A stretch of 64,000 nt of DNA from Viola odorata. Lineage: Eukaryota; Streptophyta; Magnoliopsida; Malpighiales; Violaceae. Under the pieces are notes generated by a model. That model had not been told where the DNA came from. It was given only the letters and a program-made list of their open reading frames with translations, and did no database searches. Every line of letters starts with the position of its first letter. Positions within the stretch are counted from its first letter, which is position 1. A program made the translations under genes and the position numbers. The stretch spans positions 49,456,564 through 49,520,563 of the forward strand of contig OY829543.1 of assembly GCA_963691705.1 (NCBI GenBank), read 5' to 3'. This document shows positions 31,242 through 43,565 of this stretch, piece by piece.

Positions 31242-34140
31242 TAGGGGTGACAAATATATACCCATACCCAATTATACACCCATATCCAATTAATTAAATG
31301 GGTATGGGTATTAAATGGGTATGTTAAATTTTTAAATGGGTATATTACCCATTTAAACTAAAATATATGGGTTTGGGTATGGGTACCCATTAAACCCAAA
31401 CTATTTTCTCCTCTCCCTCTGCTCGCCCAAATCATTTTCTCCTCTGCCTCTCGTTTCCTAATCCGCCCGCCGCCGCCTCCTCCTCGCAATCCCAATACCA
31501 CCGCTGCCACTCACCGGCGTTGTTCCACTCAAATCATACTGTGTCGTGGTCATTGCCTGTGACCGACCTAAAAACGCCAAGTCATTCAAAGTGAAAAAAA
31601 TGTATTTATTTTTTTTCTCTTGTTCTTCCTTCCTCATCTCATCTCAGTGTGTCAAAGTTAAGGGTGGGAGAAGAACCAACTAAGCATATGTTGTTTCACG
31701 TGGTGTTGCTTGGGCTATGTGTGGTTTGGTATCCAAATCGGTTTTGCTGCTATTTAGGAAAGGCAAATTGATTGAATTGGTGGTTAGAAGAGCTTTTTAA
31801 ATATGAAGTAGTGTTAGAATATGGAAAGTGGTACAGTTCGAATCGTTCTGATGGTGGAACATGCCAATTTTATAACCTGTGGAAGTATCACGTGAACGTG
31901 AACTGTCCAACTTTTCTTGTTGTTGCCGGAGGAGGAGGAGGAGGGAGGATTTTTGGGGTTAACGACGATGGGTCATCGACGACAGTGAAGTATCAGCTTG
32001 TGCAAAGCTGCGTCGTTGATATATGATGATTTGAGTTATTTAATTTAATTTGCAGGGTTGTTAACTAGCTGTAGTTATTACTGGAAAATGATCCACATGA
32101 TACATATGTTATTACTTGGAAATGGGTTTGCATTGCATTCCTCTTAATTTCCTTCCTTTTGAAATATTACTGGCATCCTTCATATATGTTTAAGTTGATA
32201 TTTGTCTAGTTTCTAGATCAGCATCTTTGAAGAAAATGGTTTCATATTTTCCAAGCTAGTTTTCTGTAACAGATGATAAAATGGATACCGTGTTGCTGAG
32301 CATTCATTTGTGTGGATGAATTGACTAAAATATAACTTTGAAAGGCTGATGGCATTTTGTAGGATCATTGTTTCTTCTCCCTAAGTTTTCAGAAAAGTCA
32401 TCCTTGCTCATTGATCATGTAAAATAGATACATCTTTTACATTAGCATGGTTAGCATGATCAGCAATGGTTCAATTTATAGAACTTAGAGTTGTCAATTA
32501 AGGACAATGGGCAAGCTGAGTCCCTACTGTTCATTGCATGTTATTTCACACACTAGCTCTTAGGTTAGGGTTGATTACAATTGGGATTGATTCCAATTTT
32601 CAGGGTTGCTAATTAGCTGTAGTTATAAATTAGGGCAAAAGATAGATTGACATCTAGCTTTTACAAGAAAGGACAGATTGGCAGCTAATTAAAACAATTG
32701 ACAAATTTACCACCCAAGCTTTCTCCGTTAGACAATTTAGCACCCAACCTTTCCTCTGTTAGACAATTAAGCCACCTCGGCCGTTAAGTTTGACTAACGG
32801 CGTTAAATAAATGACACGTGACCGTTATCTGCTGACGTGGCACCATATCTGCTGCCACGTCAAAATTTTAAAAAATATAAAATTGTAAAAATAGGGAGAA
32901 AATCTTTAAAATTTTACAAAAAATACAGAAAAATATAAAAAAATCCAGAAAAATATGGAAAAAATAAAAAGAGAAAAAATTATAATGTAAAAAAATATAG
33001 AAAATTCAAACCAATAGGATTTTTAAAAAAATGGACAAAATCCTTATCACTTTGTTTTTCAATCCCTTCAACAAACTCACTATCCTAAAAGAGAAACTAA
33101 AAAAATGAGGTGTGGAGGGGTGAAGTTAGCATTTCTAGTATCTATACGGAGTGTGTTTTTTCTTTTTTCTTTTTTTCTTCTTATATTTTTCTATTTTTAA
33201 AATATTTTAATAAAAATTATAATAAAATATTTGAAAATAATTTATTTTTACACTCTACGGAGTGCCTAATTTTTTTTAAAAAAATTCTATTGGTTTGTAT
33301 TTCCTATTTTTTATTTATAATTTTTAAAACACATATATGTGTTTACATTATATTTTTTCTAGATTTTTTTATATTTTTCTGAATTTTTTATAAAATTTTA
33401 AAGATTTTCTCCCTACTTTTACAATTTTATATTTTTTAAAATGCTGACGTGGCAGATATGGTGCCACGTCAGCAGATAACGGTCACGTGTCATTTATTTA
33501 ACGCCGTTAGTCAAACTTAACGGCCGCGGTGGCTTAATTGTCTAACGGAGGAAAGGTTGGGTGCTAAATTGTCTAACGGAGAAAGCTTGGGTGGCAAATT
33601 TATCAATTGTTTTAATTGGGTGTCAATCTGTCTTTTGCCCTATAAATTAATACTCCTTTAATTTCTTCATTTAGTAGAGAAAATGCTTTCATTTTATCTT
33701 TCTAGTAGCTGTTTCCTTTTCTTAAAGAGTGATTTGGTTCTGTTTTATGTTTGATTAGGCTTTGTTTCATGTTTGAATTTTGGTTATGGTTTTGATCAAA
33801 TTGGCCTGGTCTTGGAACCGTTTCACTAGTGTGTCCAGGCTAAACGGTCAAACCCGAACCTAAATGGTCAAACCCGAGTCTAAACGGTCAAACTCGAGCC
33901 TAAATGATCAAACATAGTATTTTTAATTTTACTTAATAAAAAATTATATTTATTAAGTGTGTATGATTTAAATGGATATAAATGAGTGTAAATGGGTGGG
34001 CATGATTTAAATGGGTGTAAATAAATATGGGTACCCATTTAAAAAATTATATGGGTAATAAATGGGTACGATACCCATACCCATCCATATCCATTTAATC
34101 TTTACCCATACTCACCCATACTTACCCATTTGACCCCCTA
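31242..34140. mobile_element. hAT-like element, 2.9 kb
   Basis: Ends TAGGGGTGACAAAT and ATTTGACCCCCTA with perfect 8-bp duplications CTTTATAT (31234-31241, 34141-34148). Subterminal regions consist of ATGGGTA/TACCCAT repeats. The interior has a pyrimidine-rich leader (31400-31520) and an 84-codon open frame (31772-32026) with a Gly run that I do not recognise; no transposase. A MULE-type element (32633-33640) is nested inside. Confidence 0.85.
32633..33640. mobile_element. MULE-type element with about 250-bp terminal inverted repeats
   Basis: 1008 bp, ends GGGCAAAAGA and TCTTTTGCCC, with a perfect 9-bp duplication TATAAATTA (32624-32632, 33641-33649), diagnostic of Mutator-like elements. The inverted repeats run to about 32879 and from about 33395. 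They contain CACGTG and several ACGTGGCA/TGCCACGT motifs. The centre is AT-rich and non-coding. Confidence 0.88.
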
Positions 34141-34200
34141 CTTTATATCAAGTCATTCATTTATGCGTTTAAGAATATGAAAAGATTTTATAGTCCTCTC

Positions 34201-35114
34201 TAGGGGTGTTCATCGGTCGGTACGGTAATTTTTCGGTATAAAAATTTCAGTATTCGGTATACCGAACTAAAAAAATTAAATACCGTACCATAGTTTCTAT
34301 TAATTAATACCGTTATCATATTACCGAAATAATTTCGGTACAGTATTTCGGTATTTCGGTATTACCGAATTACATACAAGCATTAGTTTAATAAATACTA
34401 AACAAAGTTCTTTCCAAATTACATACCAAATTACATACTAAACAAAGTACCATTTTTAAATAATTTATTTATTTTTAAAATAAATATATGGTTCTCTTTG
34501 AAAAAAGAGAAGAACAAAAAACACTCATTTTATTGTAATTTTAAAACTACATTTATTTTGATAAAAATAATAATAGTAATAAATTTATAAGGTAAAAAGA
34601 TTTTATATATACCTTTTGAATAGAGACTGCTAAGATATACTCCAGTATGTTGGTCCGTCTGGTTTTGAAATGTTGGGAAAGAAAGCGCCTATAGAGACTG
34701 ATGGACTAGACTCTAGAAATATGTTACACGAAGTATTGAAACAACGAGTTTCTCCAACCTGTGAATTTGTTGATGTACAAGTTAAAATAGCTTGTTATAA
34801 TTTTAAAACTTATATTAAATATATTCACCACAAATCACAATAAATACTTAGCTAGTTTACATGTGTATATATATGTAGAATCGAGAGTTGGGTTCACGTG
34901 AACTTATTAAAATAAATAAATATATTAATATTAAAAGCGGTAATTCGGTATTACCGAAATTGTCAAAACAAATACCGTACCGTACCGAACAAAGTTCGGT
35001 CGGTAATTCGGTATACCGAACAGTAAAAAATTGAAAAAAAATACCGACCGAATAGAGTAAACTTCGGTACGATATTACGGTAATTTCGGTACGGTCGGTA
35101 TTTGCACAGCCCTA
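34201..35114. mobile_element. Non-autonomous hAT element
   Basis: Ends TAGGGGTGTTCATCGG and GCACAGCCCTA with perfect 8-bp duplications GTCCTCTC (34193-34200, 35115-35122). Subterminal regions are dense in TTCGGTA/TACCGAA motifs. The interior is AT-rich and non-coding. Confidence 0.88.
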
Positions 35115-35339
35115 GTCCTCTCTATATAAGTGCTTACAACTATTCATTGTTAGATGTTGTCTCCTATCGTTATTAATAGTTATTCTACAAATCAAATTTA
35201 ATTATATTCTTTACTTGTTAAAGTTGTTAATTTCTAAATATTTTAAGCAAGTCCTAATTGCATGCATAAATTGTTATTAGATTCTAACATTTTGGGTACA
35301 TATGAAAAGATTGTTTGTTGTTTATATTATGCACATCAA

Positions 35340-36760
35340 GTATAAATTATGCTTTTTTCTTCTTCTTAACAGCATAAATTATTGATTTTTATTATACTGC
35401 ACAAATTTAGTTACATAAAAACATAACAATAAAATTATAATCCGCATTAATTAAAAGAAAAATTAGTTGCAATTAATGTAGAAGAATAATGTTACTTATT
35501 AAATTAAAAATAAAATAATCAAAATATAAATTTAATTGTTTAATATAAAATTACTTCAACATTCTATCGGAAATTTCTTAAAATAAAAATATTAAAAATA
35601 GTTCCACTAAGAGAAGAGTGTTAAGGAATTAATACAATATTTCTCTTGTACAAAATTTGCAAAACAAAAGAGTAGATTTAGCGTTTGATAAAATATTTTT
35701 TCTCTGAATTTTGATTTTTTTAAAAGAAAAACATAAAATGTGTTTGATAAAATAATTTTTTATTTTTTATTTATTTTTTTATTTATTTAAGTGAACTATT
35801 TATAAAAATAGAAACACAAATTTAAAAGCCTGAAAAAGTAGTTTTTCTATTTTGTGCTTTAAAAGTTACTAGGAAAAATAACAGAAAATCAAAAAAACAG
35901 AAACGATACCGAAGAAGTTCTTGTTGCAATTCTTCCTTCTACTGTCCCCCAATTTTCAGTTTGGGTTTTCATTCTAGTCCAAAGCTTAATAGCGAAACTG
36001 TTGGGCCTAGGAAGTCCGGACCACAGTTTCCGGCCCAAATCCAGCAGGTTGCCAGGTACTTCAGGAACAATGGAGAAGCCCATGAGTTCCATGTAAGACC
36101 TGCAAAAACAGTTGACAGATGTTGCGACGCAAGTACAAGTAAATTTGGATTTCAAATAAAAGTTCAAAAAATTGACTAATCAAAACATAGATAAACTACA
36201 CAAGAAAGCCAATAGCGTACCAAACGTATGTTATTAATTTTTGATGAAAATTATAATTTTAACATTTTTTGAGGATAGTCCACCTAATTGGAAAAATTGA
36301 AAATTTTAATGATATATATTTTTCTAAATATAGAAAATTCAAAATTTTAAAAATAAGATAAATAAAATTTAGAACCATACTTATTGAACACTCAAAGTGT
36401 CTGGTCACTTTAGAAGTGGTTTAATATTTACTATTTGTATCGATCTTATAATTTATAATTCATTATTTTATAACACTTGCTATATAACGTATAATTTATT
36501 TTCTTGTACTATGTTTCATTTTAACAAGTAAATTATTCTCATCTAACGGTCCACAATTCTTTTCACCACAGAATGAAGAAGATTTAGCCACGCCTAAAGT
36601 GTCTATATATTTTTCATTTTCGTAGATCCTAACATATTTGTTACATTTTTATATAATTTTAATTTTTTTTTGTAATTTTTTACTATTAATTAACTATTAT
36701 AAATAAGTGTCAATAGGATAATCAATATATTGCGTTAAGAACAAGAAGAAAGAACACATG
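35340..36760 (-). pseudogene. Copy IV of proline-rich family, last exon only
   Basis: Minus-strand remnant. The last-exon acceptor CAG precedes about 36097; the exon reads SYMELMGFSIV, then shifts frame into a LDLGRKLW..FAIKLWTRMKTQ stretch open to 35889. Flanks on both sides match copies I, III and V. No first exon or proline-rich exon is seen. The 35640-35890 part differs from other copies and is AT-rich insertion sequence. Confidence 0.5.
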
Positions 36761-38690
36761 GTGCACAAGTGTTAAGTACATACTACTATTTAGGAAGGGC
36801 CCGGCTGCAGGCATGTTGGTAAATATATCAGATGAAAATCAAAGGGTACATTAGTAACAAAAGGCTGATTACATTAAATCTTATGCTAGAGTTTTAAACG
36901 ACATTCATTTGAGATCGACAAAAATACTTCACTGTTTTACGGCTTTGGTGTCTTAAAAAAAATTAATTAAACAACCTTTTTCAAAAAAACACAATTGCAC
37001 TGTCCGGTTCGGACTGATTTTAACTTTTAAGAAGCATAGATCAATCTAATTAAAATAATTATGGTTCCCTCGTCATGACAAACCAAAATCCATTATAAAA
37101 GTCCAACTTCATTAGTTTTCTGCCATAAATTTTAATCCGTTGCTAACAACCCAATTATTTATATATGTGTAATAGTCTATGTTGACTAATGAACCTATTA
37201 TGTATATTTTTTATAAAATCTCATCGGGAGATTAATCTCGTTTTTTTTTCTTTTTTTTAATATGTAATATAAATATATTAAATTATAATGATTAATTTCG
37301 TTTTTTTATTATTTTATATAATATCTTAACTGAGAATAATGTGAAATGCTCTAATGCCTTTTTGCTAATCCATAACAATTCTTTCTTCTTTTTGGTTGTT
37401 GAATATTCTCTCTCTGATAATTCTAATAATAGCCCCCTGTTTTGAATTAGTTAATTAGGAATATAATTATTCTTTTGAGGAGAGACAACTCCTGTGGCAA
37501 AATACTAACCTTTTCCTTTTTGACGAAGCTATTCCTATCTATTTTTATTGTTAGAAATCTTTTCATGCTTAATGTTGAATTCTCCCGATGAGCAAATGTT
37601 GAATTCGATAATCCATTTACAATTGAGTTAATTTACGGATAGATGCTTTTACCTATTCATGAAAGTTATTTAAAGTTAGGAACATTAATCTGATAACTCG
37701 ATTAAGTAAATTCTAGATTTGATTATTCTTTTTTTACTAAGAAATCAATTTCCAATTGGCAAAGGAATTGTTGAAGTTATCCTCGAGCACAAAGACGAGA
37801 TATGTTCGAGAGTGGGAAGGAAGAGGAGACGAATCGAGTGGGAATGGGAAAAAATGACACTTTATTGCTGAATTATATCTCTTCCTTTGTCCCATTAAAA
37901 AATAGAACTAACAAATTCTAAGTTGAAAGATTGAAAAACTCAACGTTGTTATTCTTAAACAATAAAGAGTAAAATGATTGATCGATAAAAATCTCTTATT
38001 CTTATTATAAATTATAAAATCATGATTGAATCCACGTATCATTTATTCTAAGGAAGCATTTCCCCTATCATAGAAGGCGTGAAGCAGGTGAATAAATAAA
38101 GAAAAAGGTTAAGTTAATTAATACATATTATTTAATGTACATGTGAACTCTTAAATATGATGTCATTGATGACTCAACATGATATGACTCAATTAGGTCC
38201 TTATCACATTCTTTTTCCAAAAAAATATTATCCAAACCCATAAAAATACAGTAATAATAGACATACCATTTTATTTACACGTGAATAATAAATAAATATA
38301 ATATTTTATTTACAAGTGAATAATAAATAAATATTATTGAACATGCAGCCCCATGAATACCACATCATCGATGACTCAGCATGTGGACCTCAATTTTCTT
38401 TTGACTTTTTATTAAGTTAGTTTCTAATATTGCCTATAAAAATAGTGTAGTTAGACTTTTCGTATGCTGGCATCATCGTTTTAATTAGTCTTCTCCTGAT
38501 TTGTTTCCCTAATTAAAATCCCTTTTCCTGGAAACCACTGTTTTTTGGATCGTAAACTCATTAATTCAAGCTCCTAATTGGAATTTACATTTAGTTAGAA
38601 TTGGGTGTGAGCTAAGGAAAAGAAACAATCAAGAAAAAAATGGAAGAATTTGATACTCGACAAGAGATTATTGGTTCAATATTATAAAGT
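36761..38690. other. AT-rich intergenic sequence
   Basis: No gene, RNA or transposon end recognised. 38265-38340 holds a short direct repeat (ATTTACACGTGAATAATAAA, then ATTTACAAGTGAATAATAAA). Confidence 0.5.
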
Positions 38691-38759
38691 AATTAGTCCA
38701 TTCTTTATTGAATTGACTCGATAAAAATATGATTAGTTCTAAAACAATCCATGAGTTTA

Positions 38760-39012
38760 TTATTCGGCTTGAGAAGGTACAAATAACTCATATCCTTCGC
38801 GAAACTATCTCGGTAGCAGACAGACTCGCTTGCGAAATAGGGTCAGAACATGAGTGGTGAATTCTTAGCGTAGTTATAGTAATTGTGTTCCTTTGCGTTC
38901 TTCTTTTGTTTAATTTTGCTGCCATTATTTACGGCTATTTAGTTATTTTCTTGTATCTGTCACTCTTTGCCTTTCAAAGCTATTAAGAAACTTCCTTATT
39001 AAAAAAAAGGTG
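38760..39012 (+). pseudogene. LINE 3' end with RNase H remnant
   Basis: Reads THILRETISVADRLACEIGS then a stop, matching the final motif of the RNase H domain in plant L1-type LINEs (HILREaN..ADxLA). A 3' tail of about 150 bp ends CCTTATTAAAAAAAAGG. Only the last about 30 codons survive. Confidence 0.6.
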
Positions 39013-39446
39013 ATACAAGTAGTTGGGGTTTAAATTTAAAAATGAGCACATTCAAAGCAAATATAATAGTGGATTTTGGGTTATTAAGAGGGATGGAGGG
39101 AGGGAGGGACTAAATCAAAGTAGCTGTTGCTTGCTAGTTAAGTTGTACCTTCAAATATATAAGAGATTTAAGAAAATGAAGCTAGGATCAAATTTACTTG
39201 AAAAACATTGATTGATGATTATTTAATTTTGACATGGATAAGAATACACACAGGGAAACTCGAACTCGAAATCTTAATCTTATCTTCCCTATTTTGATAA
39301 AAACCTTAACCTTATCGATAAAAAGTAAACGTTGAATGATGAATATTCATCTTAAAGAAATAGTACTAAGTTTTTATCAACTTACTTGGTAATACATGAC
39401 TGGGTCATTTGGTATAGTATATACATAATTAGTAAGAATTACAACC

Positions 39447-39454
39447 TATAAATA
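39447..39454 (+). promoter_or_regulatory. TATA box of germin-like gene
   Basis: TATAAATA 75 bp before the ATG at 39529, giving a 5' leader of roughly 50 nt. Confidence 0.6.
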
Positions 39455-39528
39455 TGCATAGCGTTATAAGCAATATTCCTCACACCACCACCCGCCAAAA
39501 CTTGAAGCAATTAATTATATATATCACA

Positions 39529-40284
39529 ATGAAAACTGCTCATTTTCTTGTAGCTCTCGCCGTTTTGGCTCTAGCCTCCTCAATCGCCTCCGCCTACGAT
39601 CCCCACTCCCTTCAGGACATTTGTATTGCCGTCAATGATCCTAAACAAGCTGGTACGATATAATCATAATTAATCCTTAATTAATTACTTTAAAATGTTA
39701 TTTTAAGTTTTTAATTTTTTTACGCAGTGTTCGTAAATGGGAAGGTATGCAAAAACCAAAGGCTTGCCACAGCAGACGATTTCTTGTTCTCAGGGCTAAA
39801 CATTCCATTAAGCACAGATAATGTTTATGGATTTAACGCCACCTTAGTAGACGTTAACTTACTTCCAGGTCTTAACACTCTCGGCTCATCTTTTCTTCGC
39901 CTCGACTTTGCACCCAACGGTGGTGTTACCGCGCCCCACATCCACCCGCGCGGAACCGAGGTCTTGCTTGTTGTTGAAGGCATCTTTTACGCCGGTTTTG
40001 TCACTTCAGGCGACAATCGTCTCATCACAAAAATCTTACATCCTGGAGATGTTTTCGTGTTTCCAATTGGACTTGTCCACTTTCAACTTAACATTTCCAA
40101 CAAACCTGGAGTTATTTACGGCAGTTTCAACAGTCAAAACCCTGGATTTATTTTCGTTGGAGAGGCAACTTTTGGGACAAATCCATCCATGAATCCTGAC
40201 GTTCTCACCAGGTCTTTCAGATTGGACAAGGAGGCTGTCATTAGTCTTCAGAAAAAATTTCAAGAGGACGTGTTTGGAGCGTGA
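39529..40284 (+). CDS. Germin-like protein
   Basis: Two exons, 39529-39652 and 39728-40284, split by a 75-bp GT-AG intron in phase 1; 226 residues, normal for the family. A signal peptide (1 to about 22, cut before YDPHSLQD) targets the apoplast. C32 and C49 form the usual N-terminal disulphide pair. The cupin metal site is complete: H112, H114 and E119 in HIHPRGTE and H159 in HPGDVFVFPIGLVHF, normally binding manganese. N-glycosylation sites lie at N78 (NAT) and N163 (NIS). Germin-like proteins are extracellular hexamers; some have superoxide dismutase or oxalate oxidase activity and act in defence. Activity cannot be read from sequence. No frame damage. It stands alone between repeats. Confidence 0.95.
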
Positions 40285-40425
40285 TTATCACTAGGAACTA
40301 AAACTATATCAATAATAATGAGGCTTGTAGTGCTTCTAGTTGTCTTTGGCTTTTATATATGGTGTTCTTTTGTCCTATACTGTTATTTATGCATTGTGTT
40401 GTTCTATGGCTGAAAAATTGCTACC

Positions 40426-40431
40426 AATAAA
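40426..40431 (+). terminator. Polyadenylation signal of germin-like gene
   Basis: AATAAA about 140 nt after the stop codon, preceded by a GT-rich stretch (40320-40400) as in plant 3' ends. Confidence 0.55.
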
Positions 40432-40561
40432 TATTATAAATGTTCTTAAAATGTTTGATTCAAATATTTAGTTTTTATAAATGAATTCATGGGGTATATA
40501 TAAATTGTTATTTCTTATGTTGAGTATGAATTTATACAATTTTTACTATATGATACTAATT

Positions 40562-41930
40562 TGTCGCACCCTCGCGAGCGGTTTGGATGAAGAAAAGTAT
40601 CACATACAATAGAGTCACCACCCTATTATTTCTAAGGTTTAGGGAAACTTAAAGTCTGGAAAAAAATGAAGAAAATAAAATACTAAGGCACAAAAAGAAA
40701 AGGATCTTAACTCGAGAACTACAGTTCGGGGTCGATTTATGGACTCGGGAAGGTGTTAGGCACCCGAGTCTCATCCTAAAAAAGTTACCGATTCTAAAAA
40801 AGAGGTATTTGAAAATCACATTGAAAAATAAGTAATTGGGCCCTCAGGGGGAATTTCCGTTTTAGTTCTTACGTTGGTTGGATTGATTTTATCTTAATTA
40901 TTTACCGAGTTGTCAAAAGAAAATAAACATTTTAATCCTCTAAGAAAATAAAAGGGTTGGTTGCATACCTATTCCAATTAAATTTCGTCGAGTTTAAAAT
41001 TAGTCTGATTACATGCAAAATTAATTAGGTGGAATTACTACCGTTTTATTAATCTTTACTAAAGCGACGACCTACTGTCATCATCGGGTCATGCATGATT
41101 ATTAATTGCAATTACTACTGTTTTATTAATCCTATTAACTAGGTGATTCTAAACATGCATAGACTATCAAAGAACCATTTTTAAATGAATGCGGAAAATA
41201 TGTTGAAAAGAGAAAAACCGGGGAATGGGGACGAAGCCGCGCACGAAACACATTCATTAAGATAAGTATAAATTAAAATACATTCATCCACAACCATTAA
41301 TTAAAGTGAGTGATTAAACCAAGTTACTTATTATGCAAACAAATTAATTTAAATTCTAACAATTCTAAATAATCATGCATACGAATATATGAAAAACTTT
41401 AAATAAATAAAAACGGTAAGGAAGGTGTACTCGAGGGCGGGTAACGTTTAATTCTAACCTACATCACTGATGAATTAGTAGCACAAATGATAAATAATAA
41501 ATGGACAAGTAAATAAATACAAATAAATAAAATATCACTATCTAATTTGTTACCAACAGGCCCAAGCATTTCAGCCCATCAGACCAACCCAACACTACCA
41601 TCAGCTTTCTCCTATTGGGCCAAGAATAACCCGGCCCATTACCAAACCAGCCAACCTACAAACCAGCAGCCAACCCAAGTCCTAACCTTAAAAGTTACCC
41701 ACTTCATCTTCTTCCTCCACCCAACCACGTCTGCAACTCCGACCCAAAATAAAACCAAATCCGACCACTCACCATCGATCTCCGACCCACAATTAGAACC
41801 CGAACCAACCACGCAGCAGAGACATGGAATGGAAGGAAAAAGGGAACAACAAGTAGAAACTCGAACCAAAAGCAAAGAAAAAGAGGACAAAAGAGTGAGT
41901 TTTATGCAACCAAGATCATTCAAATTGAAA
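40562..41930 (-). mobile_element. Truncated LTR, third copy of the 2-kb LTR family
   Basis: Starts TGTCGCACCCTCGCG on the plus strand and shares GTCGATTTATGGACTCGGGA and GTGTTAGGCACC with the copies at 932 and 13308. The other terminus is not found; the match fades near 41930, where a sequence resembling 18760-18920 begins. A 156-codon frame at 41547-42017 has no recognisable domain and is probably chance. Confidence 0.6.
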
Positions 41931-42297
41931 ACCTTGTTTTTATCACTACTTGAATTAATAATAGAAGTATTAGAAATGTTGTTACTAATTTTGGGCGTTT
42001 CTAATTTTCAGTGTTAATATTTTAAAAAAAAAATTCTATTTTGAAAAAACATTACTGAAATATTTTCAGTTTTTTAAAAATTAGAACTTTTTTTAGAAAA
42101 TTAATTTTTAAAAAATTCTTCGTTCGTAAACAGCCCTTATCATTTCGGATTTTTCACTCATCACACAATCTGAAGGTATGATTATATGATCCCAACAGAA
42201 TAAATAGAAGCAGAAAAGGGAAAAGGTTTGTTATGGACTCTCCCCGAAGCTAAGAAATAGAAGGATTTAAGATTCAAACAAAGATTAAGTACTTATA

Positions 42298-43565
42298 TAT
42301 TTTTATCTGTCTCTTCTGCTATGAGGACTCTCTTTCTGTCCCTTATCTTTATTTTCTCTACGAACAGAATATGTTATTCCTATCATATTTTATGACTTTG
42401 TTAAACTTCTTTCACACCGAACTATGATTCACTCAATTGCGAGACCAAAATAATAAGGTAATAAGTTAACAACTAAATAAATTATGCTTTTTTCTTCTTC
42501 TTAACAGCATAAATTATTGATTTTTATACTACTACAAATATTTAGTTACATAAAAACATAACATTAAAATTATAATCCGCATTAAAAGAACTATTAATTG
42601 CAATTAATGTCGAAGAATAATGTTATTCTTAAATTAAAAATAAAATAATCAAAATATAAATTTAATTGTTTAGTATCATATCACTTCAACATTCTATCGG
42701 AAATTTCTTAAAATAAAAATATTAAAACCAGTTCCACTAAAAGAAGAGTAGTATTAAGGAATTAATACAAAATTTTGTACAAAATTTGCAAAACAAAAAG
42801 AGTAGATTTACTTATGCAATTCTTCCTTCAACTGTCCCCCAGTTTTCAGTTTGGGTTTTCATTCTAGTCCAAAGCTTAATAGCGAATGTTGGGCGTAGGC
42901 TCGAAGATGGTACGTCCAAGTCCGAACCACAGTTTCCGGCCCAAATCCGGCAGGCACTTTTTTTTTTGGAGTAAATCCAACAGGTACTTCAGAAACAAAT
43001 CAGATCCCATATAGTATGCTACAATGGAGACGCCCATGAATTTGATGTAAGACCTGAAAAAAACAGTTGATAGATGCTAAATTTGGATTTCAAAAAAAGT
43101 TCTAAATAGCCGTGAATAAACTATATAATATAAACCCTATAGTTTACCAAACCTATATTACATATTACAATTTTAGAAGATCTCGAATAGCGTCGATTAA
43201 GATTTTGTAGTATTATATTTACTTTTTTATTACTATCTTTATTGCAATTTGTTTCAAAATAATAATCTTTCTGAATAGATTTAAAAATATGTAATTATAC
43301 TGTCCTACGGTAAAAATGTACTCTCTTTTTTATATAAGGGGTAAGAAAGTAGTATAAAAGTTGGTTAATTATTAAATACTAGATTTATAAGGCTGGGGTT
43401 GTTAAATAAAAACAATTGTTTTAAGATTTATAAGACTTGGACCCATGAAGTGCACAAAAAAAAATATAAACCCACCAGAAAATATCTTAACTTCATCCTT
43501 ATATATAGACTGACATAAGGAGAAAAATTACCATCCATGGTTAGATACATGATTTTGAAGTAGAA
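42298..43565 (-). pseudogene. Copy V of proline-rich family, last exon and part of exon 4
   Basis: Minus-strand remnant. The last exon follows an acceptor CAG before 43053 and reads FMGVSIVAYYMGSDLFLKYL, then LPDLGRKLWFGLGRTIF, which matches the locus-2 protein (KYMPDFGPKV, FGYGRTF). Before it lies a segment like the exon-4 end and its GT donor (about 43530-43560). The Tat/Athila-like retrotransposon starts right there and removes the rest. No first exon is found. The flanks match copies I and III. Confidence 0.55.

Noticed and set aside
31772..32026. 84-codon frame with a glycine run inside a hAT element
   Set aside because: The later part (CQFYNLWKYHVNVNCPTFL) looks protein-like but I could not match it to any family, and it has no convincing start or splice sites, so it is noted only within the hAT entry.
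33110..33382. 90-codon Phe/Ile-rich frame
   Set aside because: AT-rich centre of the MULE element; composition alone explains it.
41547..42017. 156-codon open frame, Pro/Thr/Gln-rich
   Set aside because: Lies in the truncated LTR and runs past its end; no domain, no codon pattern, no partner in the other LTR copies.
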